Positions 39,471 to 50,905 of a stretch of 64,000 nt of DNA are shown piece after piece. Below the pieces are notes generated by a model. The model was given only the letters and a program-made list of their open reading frames with translations. It searched no databases and had not been told where the DNA came from. This DNA comes from Cercis canadensis (Eukaryota; Streptophyta; Magnoliopsida; Fabales; Fabaceae). The stretch covers positions 231,474-295,473 of the forward strand of contig QAOA01005223.1 in assembly GCA_003255065.1 (NCBI GenBank), written 5' to 3'. The translations under genes were made by a program, and so were the position numbers. Position 1 is the stretch's first letter. Each line of letters starts with the position of its first letter.

Positions 39471-40023
39471 AAGGCTTTATTACAATTTTGGTTTCCTTAT
39501 TTTAATCACTTGAATATTTTGGTCCTCCTTCTTTAAAAATGAACTATTGAGTCCCTCTATATTTATAAAATATACAAATTTAATCTATTTATCTTTAAGT
39601 CAAAATTCTTAGGTTTATTTCAAGGTGTAAAGTTCTTTGATTCATAATCCAACCGTTCATATTGAAGGGCTACATCTTGTGAACCTCCTCAATAAATTTG
39701 AGCTCAATCTAACGGTGAAACTTAGTCCAAAATACCAAAATCATAAGTTTTCATCTAACCAAAAATTTAGACTTATTCACCGTTAATCGAGCTGAAATTT
39801 AATGAAAAGATTCAGAAGACGTAGCTCTTCAATCTGAACGGTGAGATTATGAATCAGAGAACTTTACACCTTGAAATAAACCTAAGAATTTTGACTTAAA
39901 GATAAATGGACTAAACTTGTACATTTTATGAATATAGAGGGACTCAATAGTTTATTTTTAAAAAAGGAAGATCAAAACGTTCAAGTGATTACAATAGGAG
40001 GATCAAAATTGCAATTAAACCTT
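39471..40023. mobile_element. Large fold-back element (about 550 bp)
   Basis: The left arm (AAGGCTTTATTACAATTTTGG, then AATCACTTGAATATTTTGGTC) pairs with the inverted right arm (AAGGTTTAATTGCAATTTTG, then AATCACTTGAACGTTTTGATC). Pairing continues through GACTCAATAG, CTTAAAGATAAATGGA and the AACCGTTCA/TGAACGGT blocks to a centre near 39745. It is non-coding and would form a very long hairpin if transcribed. Flanking bases are A-rich, so no target duplication can be defined. Confidence 0.75.
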
Positions 40024-40664
40024 AAAAAAATTCAATCATTAAACTTTTAATCACAAAATAAATAAAATAAAATAATCATATATTTTATATATAATAATCA
40101 CGTAATTTAAAGAGTATTTTTTTTATTTAATAAACCTGCTTGAAAATATGTTTTTAACATTTCAAATTGTTGATCCATTCTCCCATCAAAGAACTATAAG
40201 CATTCTTTGATTAAAGCTTAATACACGTGATTAACATTTATATTAACTTGAGTTAGCAAATTTTAAGTTGAGTATAGTAATTCTATCAAATTTAATATGA
40301 CTTTAATTAATTAATTAATATGCAAGAAAAATTATTGAACTTCTTATGGTTTCTTTTTCTACTTGGTCAACCACTCAAATTTAAAGAGGTTCAAATTGAA
40401 AGGTTTTGGTTTGGCCCACGTTTGGCCACCCTCTACCGCCGGAGTGACATTTGTCATACGGTCATGGTCATGGTCATGGTCTTCTTTTAAAGTAAGAGAA
40501 AGAAAGTAACCTTCGTCGTAGGCCACCGCGTGGACCCTTATGCCTCCCGTGACCTTCCCGCTATATCTTTTCCATGGCCAAAATATAAAACTGTCTTTGT
40601 CATTTTTTACAAGCATTCATGTAAGATAATGTTACTTTTTTTTTTTTAAAATAAATTTTTAGTT

Positions 40665-40880
40665 TTAAATAAATTTACTAATATATTTAATATGAAGAAT
40701 TTTATGAAATTACATGTGTATGTCATACTACACTGATGTAACAAACATACATAATTTTTATATTTTATTTGATATAAAATTAATTTATCATATTTTCTCA
40801 AACAAACTTAAAAACAGTTAATTTGTAGTCATTCACATATTGATTATTTTTATATAGTATAGCATACAACAAAGTATTTA
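40665..40880 (-). mobile_element. AT-rich MITE-like repeat, family copy 2 (inverted)
   Basis: Reads in the opposite direction to copies 1, 3 and 4, with GAATTTTATGAAATTAC, ATGTCATACTACA, CATACATAATTTTTATATTT and CATTCACATATTGATTATTT in inverted order. It has diverged from the other copies. Confidence 0.55.
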
Positions 40881-41287
40881 AAAAACATTCTATTTAATAA
40901 TATATAAGATACTTTGTTATTTAATATATCTAAACATATATCACTAAATATATTATTGCATATTCAATAAAATATGTAAATATAACAAAAGCATAAATAA
41001 TATAATTAAAAACGTTAAAGTCCTAAATTTAAATTTATGTTACCTCATATTCCACTTAAAAAATCTAACTCTACCACAAAAAAGAATTATATATTTTATT
41101 GCATAAATATATATATCATATCTAGATATTATATTTTATTCTCAACTTAGTTGTTTTATTAAAATTAAGATATTAATATAAAATTATTTGTTTTATTATC
41201 TTAAATGAAAATTATATATATTCTGACCATATCTAATAACCCTCCTCTTTCTTTAACACATCCAATAACTCAAAAATATAAGGAAGT

Positions 41288-41480
41288 TTCTTAGATACTT
41301 TTAGTATTTATGTAGTATGTTATACTACATAGGAATAACCAATAAATGAATGATATGTATATAAATTAATTATTTTTAAATTTGTTTAAAAACTTAAATA
41401 AATTATATTTTATATATAATAAAATATAAAAATTATGTATGTTTGCCACGTCAATGTAGTATGTCATACTTATAATTGTT
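41288..41480 (+). mobile_element. AT-rich MITE-like repeat, family copy 3
   Basis: Same order of blocks as copy 1: TTAGATACTTTTAGTATTTA, the TAGTATGTTATACTACATA palindrome, GAATGATATGTATATAAATT, AAATATAAAAATTATGTATG and CCACGTCAATGTAGTATGTC. Confidence 0.6.
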
Positions 41481-42864
41481 AGCAGTATAATTTGAATTTA
41501 AATTTTATAAATAAAATATTTTAATTCTTATTAGTTGAATTAATAATCACCAATCCAAGTTAAGCTATTATTTATTCAATAAAATTGATTGCTGAAAATT
41601 GGAATGGGATCCAAATAATCCAAATGGAGCGGTCAATTATTAGATAATAAATATGTAACGTTAAAGTGGGGTTTCCGTGTGGCTCTCGAGTCACGTCCTC
41701 TTTTATATTCATTCAGTCATCCAAATCAACCTTTTGCTTTCTCTCATTTTCGGTTTCGTTCAAATTTGATTAATAAGTGACTTGGTCCCCAAGGAAGATA
41801 TTATCTTTCTATCTCTTAATGAAATTACTATAATGCCCACTATTCTTCATTCTGTCTAACATCAGAGTAATTACGTGGTTCCTTTTCAGTCAGTTGCTTG
41901 ATAGTCAAGTCAAAATCCATGTACCGCCAAAAATATCCAAATCCAATTTGATGACTCAGACTTAACGTGTTTGGTATTCAAGAAAGATGCTACAATATAT
42001 GAAAGAATATAATCTAATGGCAAAGTAATTTTTTTTTATTGGAACTCGAGCAATATTTCAAATGATAATATATTTAATTTTTAAGATTTGAGAAGGTTTT
42101 TTAAGATCCATAAATAAATTTTAATGTGTTTGTTCTTATTAGTGATTTAAATATTTATACTTTTTTATATGAGAGTATTTTGAAAAAGATATATAAATAT
42201 ATATTGTAATGTAAATATTCTATCTCTAAAAAAAAATATTTATTAATGTATGCACAAAATATAATTGGTTTATGAATTTTTCTTTAAAAATAATTGAGGT
42301 TTTAAGTCTCATTATTTTATATTTTCAACTAAAAAATATAATTTTATTTATCTAATAATTAAAAAATTTATTCCAATATTTTTATAAGTTACATGTTATT
42401 TTATTTTTTGTATATATACAAAAGTTTAAGATAAAGAAATGTTACTCCATTCTAAGTTCAAGACATACTATAAATCTTAACAAAAATTTATAATTGTATT
42501 TAGATTTCTATCAAAAGAAAACTACTAGCAATAAGATTTAAATTTAAGTTTTACAAACAAAGTGCTTCAATAATTATTTACTAAACAAACCATTGTTGGC
42601 TAAGTTATAGATTAATTGATGCTAGGAGTTTAATACATGCTATACATTCTACCTCATTTTCTTTAGTACATTTGGGCTCCTATGTACTTAAAAAATTAAA
42701 GCCTTTGTATAAATTAATCTTTATTTTTACTCACTCTTAAATATATTTTACCTACTCACATTTTTTAGTTATAGACCTTATAGAAGTTTCAACTTGTCAA
42801 GTGGTTGTTGGTGTCATTATGGTGATATTATTAATGGATTAAACATATGTTCTTTTTTATATGA

Positions 42865-43075
42865 GGTTTTTAGATATTTTTAATATTTATGTAATATGTC
42901 ATATTATATTAAAATAACTAATATGTGAAAGACATATGCACAAATTAATTATTTTTAAACTTATTTAAGAAAATAAGATAAATTATATTTATATTTAATA
43001 AAATATAAAAATTATATATATTTGTCTCTTTAATATAATATGATATATTCATATTGTATCATATAATCTTCATTT
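42865..43075 (+). mobile_element. AT-rich MITE-like repeat, family copy 4
   Basis: Same order of blocks as copies 1 and 3 (TTTTTAGATATTTTTAATAT, ATGTGAAAGACATATGCACA, AAATATAAAAATTATATATA, ATTGTATCATATAATCTTC). It lies about 900 bases upstream of the DUF506 gene leader. Confidence 0.55.
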
Positions 43076-43794
43076 TTTATATTATAGTTGTAAATATTAG
43101 TTGTATAAAAAATCTTTAAAATATTTTGGGCAAAAAATTCATAACTAACTTAATTTTCCCCTAATATGAAACAAGTATTTGAAAGCAAAACTAGCAGCCG
43201 TACAACGGAATCGTTCTGTTTTCGTTTTCGAAACCGAAATCCAGTTAAATTCTTGAAAAAAAGAAAAAAAGAAAGGAAACCAAATCCAGCGCATATTATA
43301 CCTGATAATATACCCTACATTCCCGTCCAAATTCAATCCTCATTCTCCAGTCATCCAAATCCTCGAGATTTTCGATAACCAGAAAGGGACTTACTTAACC
43401 CGGAAAAAATTTCTCGAGGGTGAAATCGTCATTTCATATCATCTACCACTTTATATTTTGCCTCCTTCTCCGGTTTATTCGTCTTCTATCTTCTGGGTTT
43501 ATGCAGGAGAAGTTTTTCTCTGATTCTACCTTCGCCCCCCTTTGGATCGAAAGGCCTTGTATCAATACCTTTGAAGCAATTTTCGGGAGAACCCACAAAG
43601 AAAAACACAGAATTTAGAACAATTGATTGTATTTTTTTTTTTCTATTACATTTGTATAAAACAACAAAAAGAAGTTCGCTTTTTTTTTTTTTTGTTTAAT
43701 TAATTTGGAGCAAATTCAATCGTTTTGGTTCCTGGGTTCTTGAATTTTAGGTGCAGGAACCTAGGGTTTCAGAGAATTTTTATTTTTGGGTTTT
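43076..43794. promoter_or_regulatory. Presumed promoter and 5' leader of the DUF506 gene
   Basis: Sequence between the last MITE-like copy and the uORFs. A weak TATA-like TTTATATTTT is at about 43450. It includes pyrimidine-rich tracts and one further short open stretch beginning with ATG at 43501 (38 codons) that would lie in the leader if transcription starts upstream of it. The transcription start cannot be fixed from sequence alone. Confidence 0.4.
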
Positions 43795-43857
43795 ATGATG
43801 TTGAGGGTGATAATGGATTTTGTTGTGTGCCGTCGAAATGAAGTGTCGCCGTCGTGA
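43795..43857 (+). CDS. uORF 1 in the DUF506 gene leader
   Basis: ATG at 43795 opens a 20-codon reading frame (MMLRVIMDFVVCRRNEVSPS) ended by TGA. It lies upstream of the main start at 43950 and overlaps the next uORF in another frame. Translation is inferred only from the presence of the start codon; its sequence is not one I recognise. Confidence 0.4.
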   Translation: MMLRVIMDFVVCRRNEVSPS

Positions 43858-43939
43858 TTGTTATTTGACGGTGCCGTTGGGTTGTGGTAGGTGGTGGAGA
43901 GAAGCTGGGGACTTGGGGTGGTCAAAACGACGCCGTTGA
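43838..43939 (+). CDS. uORF 2 in the DUF506 gene leader
   Basis: ATG at 43838 opens a 33-codon frame beginning MKCRRRDCYL and ending in basic SKRRR. Its stop is only 10 bases before the main ATG, so ribosomes translating it would finish almost on top of the main start. The peptide is rich in Arg, Trp and Cys. I do not recognise it as a catalogued conserved uORF peptide; conservation would decide whether it is functional. Confidence 0.45.
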   Translation: MKCRRRDCYLTVPLGCGRWWREAGDLGWSKRRR

Positions 43940-43949
43940 CGGTGGAGGG

Positions 43950-46812
43950 ATGGACTGCAAGGTGTGTGTGCCCGCCGGGGATTTATGGGTCAGTGTGTAC
44001 GGTGATGGTGTGGGTCGGACCGATGGAGGGTTCAGTCATGAGAGCGAAGGCGATTTGGCGATGATGGTCAGCGATTTCTTAGAGAATGGAAGTAGTGGCG
44101 CTGAGTCCTGGTGTAGTAGTGACAGCGATACTTGTATCTCTGATTTTGCTCACCTTTCAGAAAAGATTCAGGTAAGAAAGACCCTTAATTTTTTTTTTAA
44201 TTTAAATTTAAATTGTTTTGCTCAAATGGAAACTAGTTTGATTGTTTCTATAAATTTGTTGGTTTGAAGTTGTGTGAACTTAAGAGTAGTTGCAATAGGT
44301 GGTAGGGGCACAGCTACAAAGATATCCTTGTATTCACTTAGTTATAATTAGCTTTCATTTACACCTTCTATGATAGCATATATGGAGTGTAATCAGATCT
44401 AAGCCCTTTAGTTGTAGAGACTCTCTCTCCTGCCTTGGATGGGAAGAGGGCAGTGGTGTTACATTATGTTATTGCATAAAACATTCGGTTTACTGTTGTA
44501 TCTATATGATTTTGGTGGTTCTCCTTTATGTAACTAGTAATTTGTTGCTGCCCCAGTTTTTTTCTTGTAATTTATGTTTTATGGCTTCACTGTTTTGCTG
44601 GAATCATATATCTTCTGCTTTCTGATGTTTGTTTGTGTTTCCTGCTAATGAGGCCACAAACTAATTGGCTTTGTCTGTATTCTTTGTTTGCAAACATGAG
44701 TTGAATTTGTTACTGTTTTAGAATACACCTAGTACTAAAGAGGATTTAGACTGATGTGCTCAATTTTTTTCTCATTACATGTTAAAAACTGCATGCTCAG
44801 AAGACATTTACTTTGCGTTAGATGATATCTAACATATCTTGAATTATGTTGTGGTGCATGGTTATCTTCTGGATCTGGATTCTCTAGAGTGAGGGGTGTA
44901 CTTTAGAGAGTAAAGTACACTTTTATAGCCAATAATGAGAATATATCAGGGGAGTGGGTTTTGAAAAATTTAGATCCTCGTCCAGGTACATGCACTTTAT
45001 CACTATCTTAACCTTTGATTTTTTCATCAGTGGTCATCCTTCTCATTTTACTTTCTAAAGTGCTCACTTCACTTTAGAGGATCCAAATCCTTATCCTATT
45101 ATATTGTTTGAAACACTGCTACATCTATGCACTTCTCTATTTAGAAACATCTCCCTCACCCCACAAAGAAAGGCCATAGAGAGAAAGACAAAGCAATGTT
45201 TAAATAGATTTCATCAATACATCAGGGGCTCACATTCACATCTTAAATTGTTTTCTCTCTTCAAACTGGCTGATTCCTTGCTGCTATGTTATTTGCCTAT
45301 TCGCAATAATTGGTAGCATTGTTAAAATTTCACTATAGTAACTCCTGGAAATTATGGGGAAGAGAGAGTCATGCAGATACGGGATGTGGAATGCCTGTGT
45401 CAGATGTCCAGTTATTTAATTTTATTATCTGGGTTGTATGTGAGGTCCACACTAACACTTGAATGAGATCTTTGGATTAGCTTGTATGAGATCTTGGGGG
45501 TTGATGACCTCTTCAATTTGATTGTAGTGTAACCCTCATTATTAGTAATTATTCCAACCCATTCTTGAATTCCTTGACAATCATTTACTATGTAAATCTA
45601 ATTTTGCCCTTGAGGGTATTTATTGAAATATGTGATATCAAGTGCCTAGTTTTTCAATTTCATGGATTTGAGGATTAGCTATGTGGGATTGTTCAGGGTG
45701 TTGGTGGATGTGCATATTAAGTATCTTGTAAACCATGATTTTCTGCTGATTAGCTTTTGGCATGATTTACTATTGGTTTACAACTTTTAAATGACTTTAC
45801 TATCTGTCATGACACAGATCGGTAAGCTCTCGGTGGCTCAATATGAGAGTGATTTGCTATCAGTGGTTCAGTCTCTCATACAGTCGATGAAGGAGACCTG
45901 CCTTCAATCCATCAATTCTGGTCCTTGTTATGCCAGCTGTATTAGGTTTTACCTGGTGAAGCTTTTGAGACTTTCTGGCTATGATGCTGGTGTTTGTGCA
46001 TCCAAATGGCAAGCTATTGGAAGGGTCCCTGGAGGTATGTCGTTAAATATTGTTGCTGATTTCACCAAAGTTATGAGTTTCCTTTGTCTTCGTGGACAAC
46101 AATTTTATAATTATGCTTCCCCACATTGGTCTGACCGCAGTCCAAATATGTGTCGTGCTGATGGCCAGATCAATTGCCTTAACCATCCAAAGTAATCTCA
46201 TGACTATCAAGATAAAATGGAATAACATACTAGTAGAGATATGGTCTTGTATGTTCTAATGTCCATGTCACATTTCCCTGCTTATGCTTCCATCTGATGT
46301 TCTCTATTACAACTTTTGATACAGGTGATTATGAATATATTGATGTGATCAACTGTAATTCTGGAAGCTCTGAGCGTTTGATTATTGATATTGATTTCCG
46401 AAGCCACTTTGAAATAGCTAGAGCTGTTGATTCATATGATAGGATTTTGGATTCGCTTCCAGTAGTTTATGTTGGTTCCTTTACCAGGCTGAAACAGTTT
46501 CTTGGAATAATGGCGGAAGCTACCGTCACTTCCTTGAAACAGAATTCTATGCATGTTCCACCATGGAGGACGTTAACATATTTGCAAGCAAAATGGCAAT
46601 CACCCTACCAAAGATATATACATCCCGAAGGTAATGGTAATAGCAGTGGCAATCCCTTTAACCACAAGCAATGCAGTGGACATTTGAAGAGGCTGCAATC
46701 TTGTCTTCAGTCAGAAAGGGAAGCAGAGCGCATATTGAAGCCTAGAAACTCTGAAAATAACTGGAGGATGAAGCCTGACAAAAGGAGACACTCCTTCTTC
46801 AGACCTCTTTGA
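43950..46812 (+). CDS. PDDEXK_6 (DUF506) family protein
   Basis: Exons 43950-44171, 45818-46034 and 46325-46812 join in phase to 308 residues. The plant-specific DUF506 (PF04720) motifs appear in order: SDFLENG at about 41-47, SIN.GPCYASCIRFYLVKLLR at about 105-125, GYDAGVCASKW at 128-138, DYEYIDVI at 148-155, IDIDFRSHFEIAR at 167-179, LPVVYVGSFTRLKQ at 191-204 and HVPPWRTLTYLQAKWQSPY at about 223-241. The tail is basic and low-complexity. The fold is related to PD-(D/E)XK nucleases, but plant members have no established nuclease activity; some Arabidopsis relatives repress root-hair growth. ATG 43950 is chosen as the first in-frame ATG; translation from non-ATG codons upstream is not supported. 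uORFs in the leader suggest translational control. The gene looks intact. Confidence 0.92.
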
Positions 46813-47949
46813 GATGTACAGATTTTGGCCTTCCAAGTTCTCAAGAGAGTGATAAAATTTTGCGGCTTTTCTTTTTTCCCACTATTTTTCCCCATAGATA
46901 CGTAATAAGTATGATCCATAAACCACAGGTTCATATAGGCAACCTAAGCAGCAATAAGCTATAAAATGGTGCAGAAGTTCTTTGTTTTCTTGTCGCATTC
47001 ACACTTTGAGAATCTTTGTTTTAGTTCCCAGTGTCAGGCCACGGCTATTGGGTTTTTGAACTGAAGCTGAGTACTCGCTATTGCGTCAGTTTTCCTATAG
47101 ATTATATTTGCTACACTACTATATCCTCTTCAATATTCCGTGCCTTGTATTTTTGTGGGTCTAGGAAATTTTGGTATTTGTTCTCTTCATATCTTTTAAT
47201 ATATTCCATTATTTATATTCTGTGGCAAACAGTACAGAGGATTCAATAAAAGAAAAAAGAAAAGATTGATAATTTAGTTCAGTGTTACAATTTTTTTTTG
47301 TTGATGTTTCTGTGTTCTGTATTATGTCTCTAGCTATTGCTGATGATTGTGTTTAACCAGTGCATAGGTGATAGGCTAGCCTGATATGTGGCTTTAAGTT
47401 TCTTAGATGATTCATGCCTGTGAATGCAGATTTTTGACACAGAATTGTGTTGAATGGGAGGAATAAGCTATTTGTATTGTATAGCTTCTGGTTAAAAAGA
47501 AAATCATAAAAAAGTAAATAAAAAAAAATGCATGACAGGTTAACCCAAAAAAAAAAAAAAACCACAAAACAAAGTCCCAAGCTTGTACCATTGGAGCACA
47601 TAATGGTAGGAAAAGAAAGAAGAGTGGTGAAAATAGAACTTTTGATATCTAATACTCTAATTCTTAAAGAATGTGTTATTATATTCACAGGTTGTTATCA
47701 AAATGGCTTGTAATCAAGTGATATTGAGATAATTTTTAGGATTTTATAGTTTTGTGTTTATAACTAAAAAAACCGAAAAAAGGCTCCAATTTAATCTTCA
47801 ATGTTAATTTGAAGAGAGAATGAGCCTCTTCTTACTATTCAAGGCGAATTGACCTAAATAATCATGTTTTCTAAAGTATTTATCTTATTACCTAGGTTTT
47901 AAAACAATTTACATCAATAACACGATGTTTTTAATATTTTAATATTTTC
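46813..47949. other. 3' UTR of the DUF506 gene and intergenic DNA
   Basis: The first 440 bases are probably 3' UTR, with an AATAAAAGAAAA signal near 47244. The remainder is AT-rich with poly-A/T runs and no recognised gene. Confidence 0.5.
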
Positions 47950-49340
47950 TGTTTTGAGCTGTTTGATAGTGGTGCGACTAATCCTGACCAAGAAGAAATC
48001 ATAATCTTCTTTGCCAAATCTATAAAGGAATACACACAAAAATATAACGTTTTACACATTGAATGTGTTTAAATTGTAGCCAAACCTCTTGTTAGGGAAG
48101 GCCTAGACACCTTTATACTTTTATGTCTCAGATATATTAAACATAAATTCCATGATTACTTTCTAGGAATGGTAGAAACGTGTCCTTGTTTTGGCCCAAT
48201 CTACTTTAATTGTTTTTGGGACATCACAATTGCTCTCAAAGATGCAAATATTGTGGACACCCTTGTCCTTAATGTCAAATTACATGGTTTTGACATGAAA
48301 CCTGGATCTATTCCTGTTGCCCTAATTTATAGAGTTCAATAGAAACTCTTGAATACCTATCAATCTAGAATTCACAAAAGGAGATGAGAAGGGACACTCT
48401 TCTTGACTGATATTGACGATGTCTAATCTGAGCTGAATGTCGGGAAGATGGATGAGGTCGAGCCGGAGGAGTATTATCTGCACAGTAACACAAGTGAGCT
48501 AAGAGTCAGGTGTCGATACCCAAGCTCCGAAGCTTAAGTTAATACGGTCTGAGTTAAATAGGGTAATAAATGCTAAGGAAAGCAAAAAAAAGTCCTTATA
48601 CTTGTTGCTGATAACTATTTATAGAGGAGGGTTAAAATGTATGATGAGAAGAAGCAAGATGGAGATTTGACAATGTGGGCTTTTGGTGGTATGGGTCTAA
48701 AAGCAATGAGCCAAAAAGATTGGGTATCTACATATATCACAAAAGCATGTATCAATTCCGAGTATGTTTCAATGGGGTATTTATGGAGTGTGTTTTAAAT
48801 TCTTGTGAATTTTAAAAATATCTCGTCCAAATATAACCTAGGAATAAAATTACATTGAAAGAGCAAGGCATTATTGTTCTTCGATCCCTTCAATAATCCA
48901 ACTTCAAGGCTCAGAAAATTCTTCTAGGATTCTAAGACTCATTTATACTAAAAACGAAATTTGAAACCAAAGATCAATCTATAAAATCTCCAACATACTC
49001 CTCTATGAATGAACCAGAGATTTATGTTATTGAATCCACTTTCCCTATAGATAAAGAATCTTTGAGAAAATATTTTTATTCTGAAGAAAACACCTCCAAA
49101 GAGAATGGTTCTTAAAACATTATCAAGGAGCACATTGATGAAAAATCCAAGATATTACAAGTTCATGGAAAAATATGAGATTAATGTCTCTTTCTTTGAA
49201 TGGTTTATAGGTTATGCATTACAAACTAGCCTAATATCCTTTAGTCAATTCTCTCTGTTTTTAAAAGAACAAACTCTGTATACTCTACACATGGGTCCAG
49301 CCCAAATACCTGGAAGGCCTAGTGAGGCCCAATTACCTTG
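47950..49340 (+). mobile_element. Endogenous caulimovirid-like fossil (pararetrovirus remnant)
   Basis: Conceptual translation shows pieces resembling the caulimovirid movement protein: VAKPLVREGLDTFILLCLR, GMVETCPCFGPIYFNCF and VKLHGFDMKPGSIPVALIYR. Downstream (48860-49340) is more sequence with a viral-polyprotein look, for example KYEINVSFFEWF. The copy is partial and broken, with several breaks. A solo LTR (48414-48732) sits inside it. The best guess is a Florendovirus- or Petuvirus-like endogenous element. It is old, judging by its decay and the later insertion. The downstream half is assigned less securely than the movement-protein part. Confidence 0.65.
48414..48732 (-). mobile_element. 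Solo LTR, copy C, inside the caulimovirid-like fossil
   Basis: A 319-bp LTR of the same family as copies A, B and D, on the minus strand (+ strand ends TGACGATGTC and GGGTATCTACA). Flanks GATAT/TATAT are a near-matching 5-bp target duplication. An inverted TATA-like CTATTTATAG lies inside. Its position shows that it inserted after the viral sequence was integrated. Confidence 0.85.
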
Positions 49341-49443
49341 ACCATCATAGATTCATACCCCTCCATAACAAATATATTTATAAAACACGTATTGGGTTTT
49401 TATATAACATATAAATATATTTATTAATTATTTAATATATTTA

Positions 49444-49474
<31 letters not shown>

Positions 49475-49510
49475 ACATCATCCGGTCTCACTGAGGATTT
49501 GATTGGTTAG

Positions 49511-49671
49511 GCAATATCTCTTCCATTGGCTTCCCTTCATGCTTACTACCAAACCTTGAGTTATCCCATTTCTTACAAAGCTGATAAGTATTGTAATGTT
49601 AAGGGTTGCCTGTGCAAGTTCTTCAAGGATTTAGCCAAGCCAAGCCATGTCACAAACATTCCCTTGTACAG
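49511..49671 (+). other. Exon-like open stretch, unidentified
   Basis: A frame open for 53 codons from 49511 and ending at a GTGAGC donor-like site (SYKADKYCNVKGCLCKFF in the middle). It is Cys-containing and looks more protein-like than its surroundings, but it is preceded by an in-frame stop. I recognise no family. It could be a fragment of a pseudogene or chance. Confidence 0.2.
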
Positions 49672-50399
49672 GTGAGCTTTTGGAATCAGAATTTCCTCCA
49701 TTTTCTCCTGATATTTTGTTGGAATCACAAAATACTTGGTTTTCTATCTCACATAATTGGTGGTGCAAATAATTTCAAGTAATTCCAAGTATTATTCTGG
49801 TGTCAACATAAAAAAATATGAGTGAAGCATTCCATCTAATCATATTTTAGGCTACTAAATTACCATTTATTATATAAAATAGAATTTTTATTGTACTTAT
49901 CATAATAAAAAAAAATTTAGAATACAGAAAATTCAATAAATAAATAATGTATAAATAGAATACACAAGGACACACAACCCCTGTGGTCAAGGAATCTCTC
50001 ATAAGTTTGAGATCCTCTAGGTTCAAATTCTTATTCCCATATTATACTGAATTAAAAAATTTGGCTTTGTTTATCTAACGAGAAAAAAGAATAGAAAGAA
50101 TCAAGATCAAAACTATAAAGCAAATGAAGACATTAGGTTTATGAAAGGCAACAAGGTAGGCTGGGGAAGATTTTTGCCTCACAACCTCAAACGCTTACCT
50201 CGTATTTTGTTAGGGTTTGCCAACAAGTCACGAGCTAGCAAATCAACCAAGCTTGAAGAAGAAGCTATTTGAACCAACTCATTGTTGATCACAATGAAAG
50301 TGGTGTTTGTTTCAAATCAACAAAGTGAAAGGATGTGATTTGAGATTTGGGGGGAAAGGGAAAGGGAAGGAGACTCACGGAGCTCTTTGTTTTTGGTGT

Positions 50400-50717
50400 T
50401 GACGATGCCTGAGTTGAATTCGAGGTTGGGTGAATCTCGGAGGTTGGATGAGATCGAGCTAATCTGTACAAGTAGAAAGAAATGACCGAACTCTTATTTT
50501 CGAGCTCCGAAGATTAAGTTAGGTCAGTCCAAGTTAAAAATAAATCATTAATGAGATATGAGTCAAAAGTCCCGTACTTGTAATAGATGAGTTATTTATA
50601 GGGGTATTGAGGAAAATGAGAGTTATATGCTAATGGTAGGTTTGATTTGGGCTTTTGATATAATGGGCTTCTGGTGTGATGGGCCTTTAGATTTGGGCTC
50701 AAGATAAGGTATCTACA
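50400..50717 (-). mobile_element. Solo LTR, copy D
   Basis: A 318-bp LTR of the same family, on the minus strand (+ strand ends TGACGATGCC and GGTATCTACA), with an inverted TATA-like TTATTTATAG. Flanks GGTGT/AGTGT are a 5-bp target duplication with one change. Confidence 0.85.
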
Positions 50718-50905
50718 AGTGTGAGTACAAATTAACCTCCAATCAAACTAGATTAGATCAATGATACAAGAGGGTATAGCATTGTACGTAATTTTTTCCA
50801 AGACCNTTAAATATATTTGTTGTAGTGCACCCCTTGGTTTTAACATATATGAAATTAAAAATTGTTATTATCTTTATCAATACATGAAGAGGCCATTTAG
50901 CCTAA

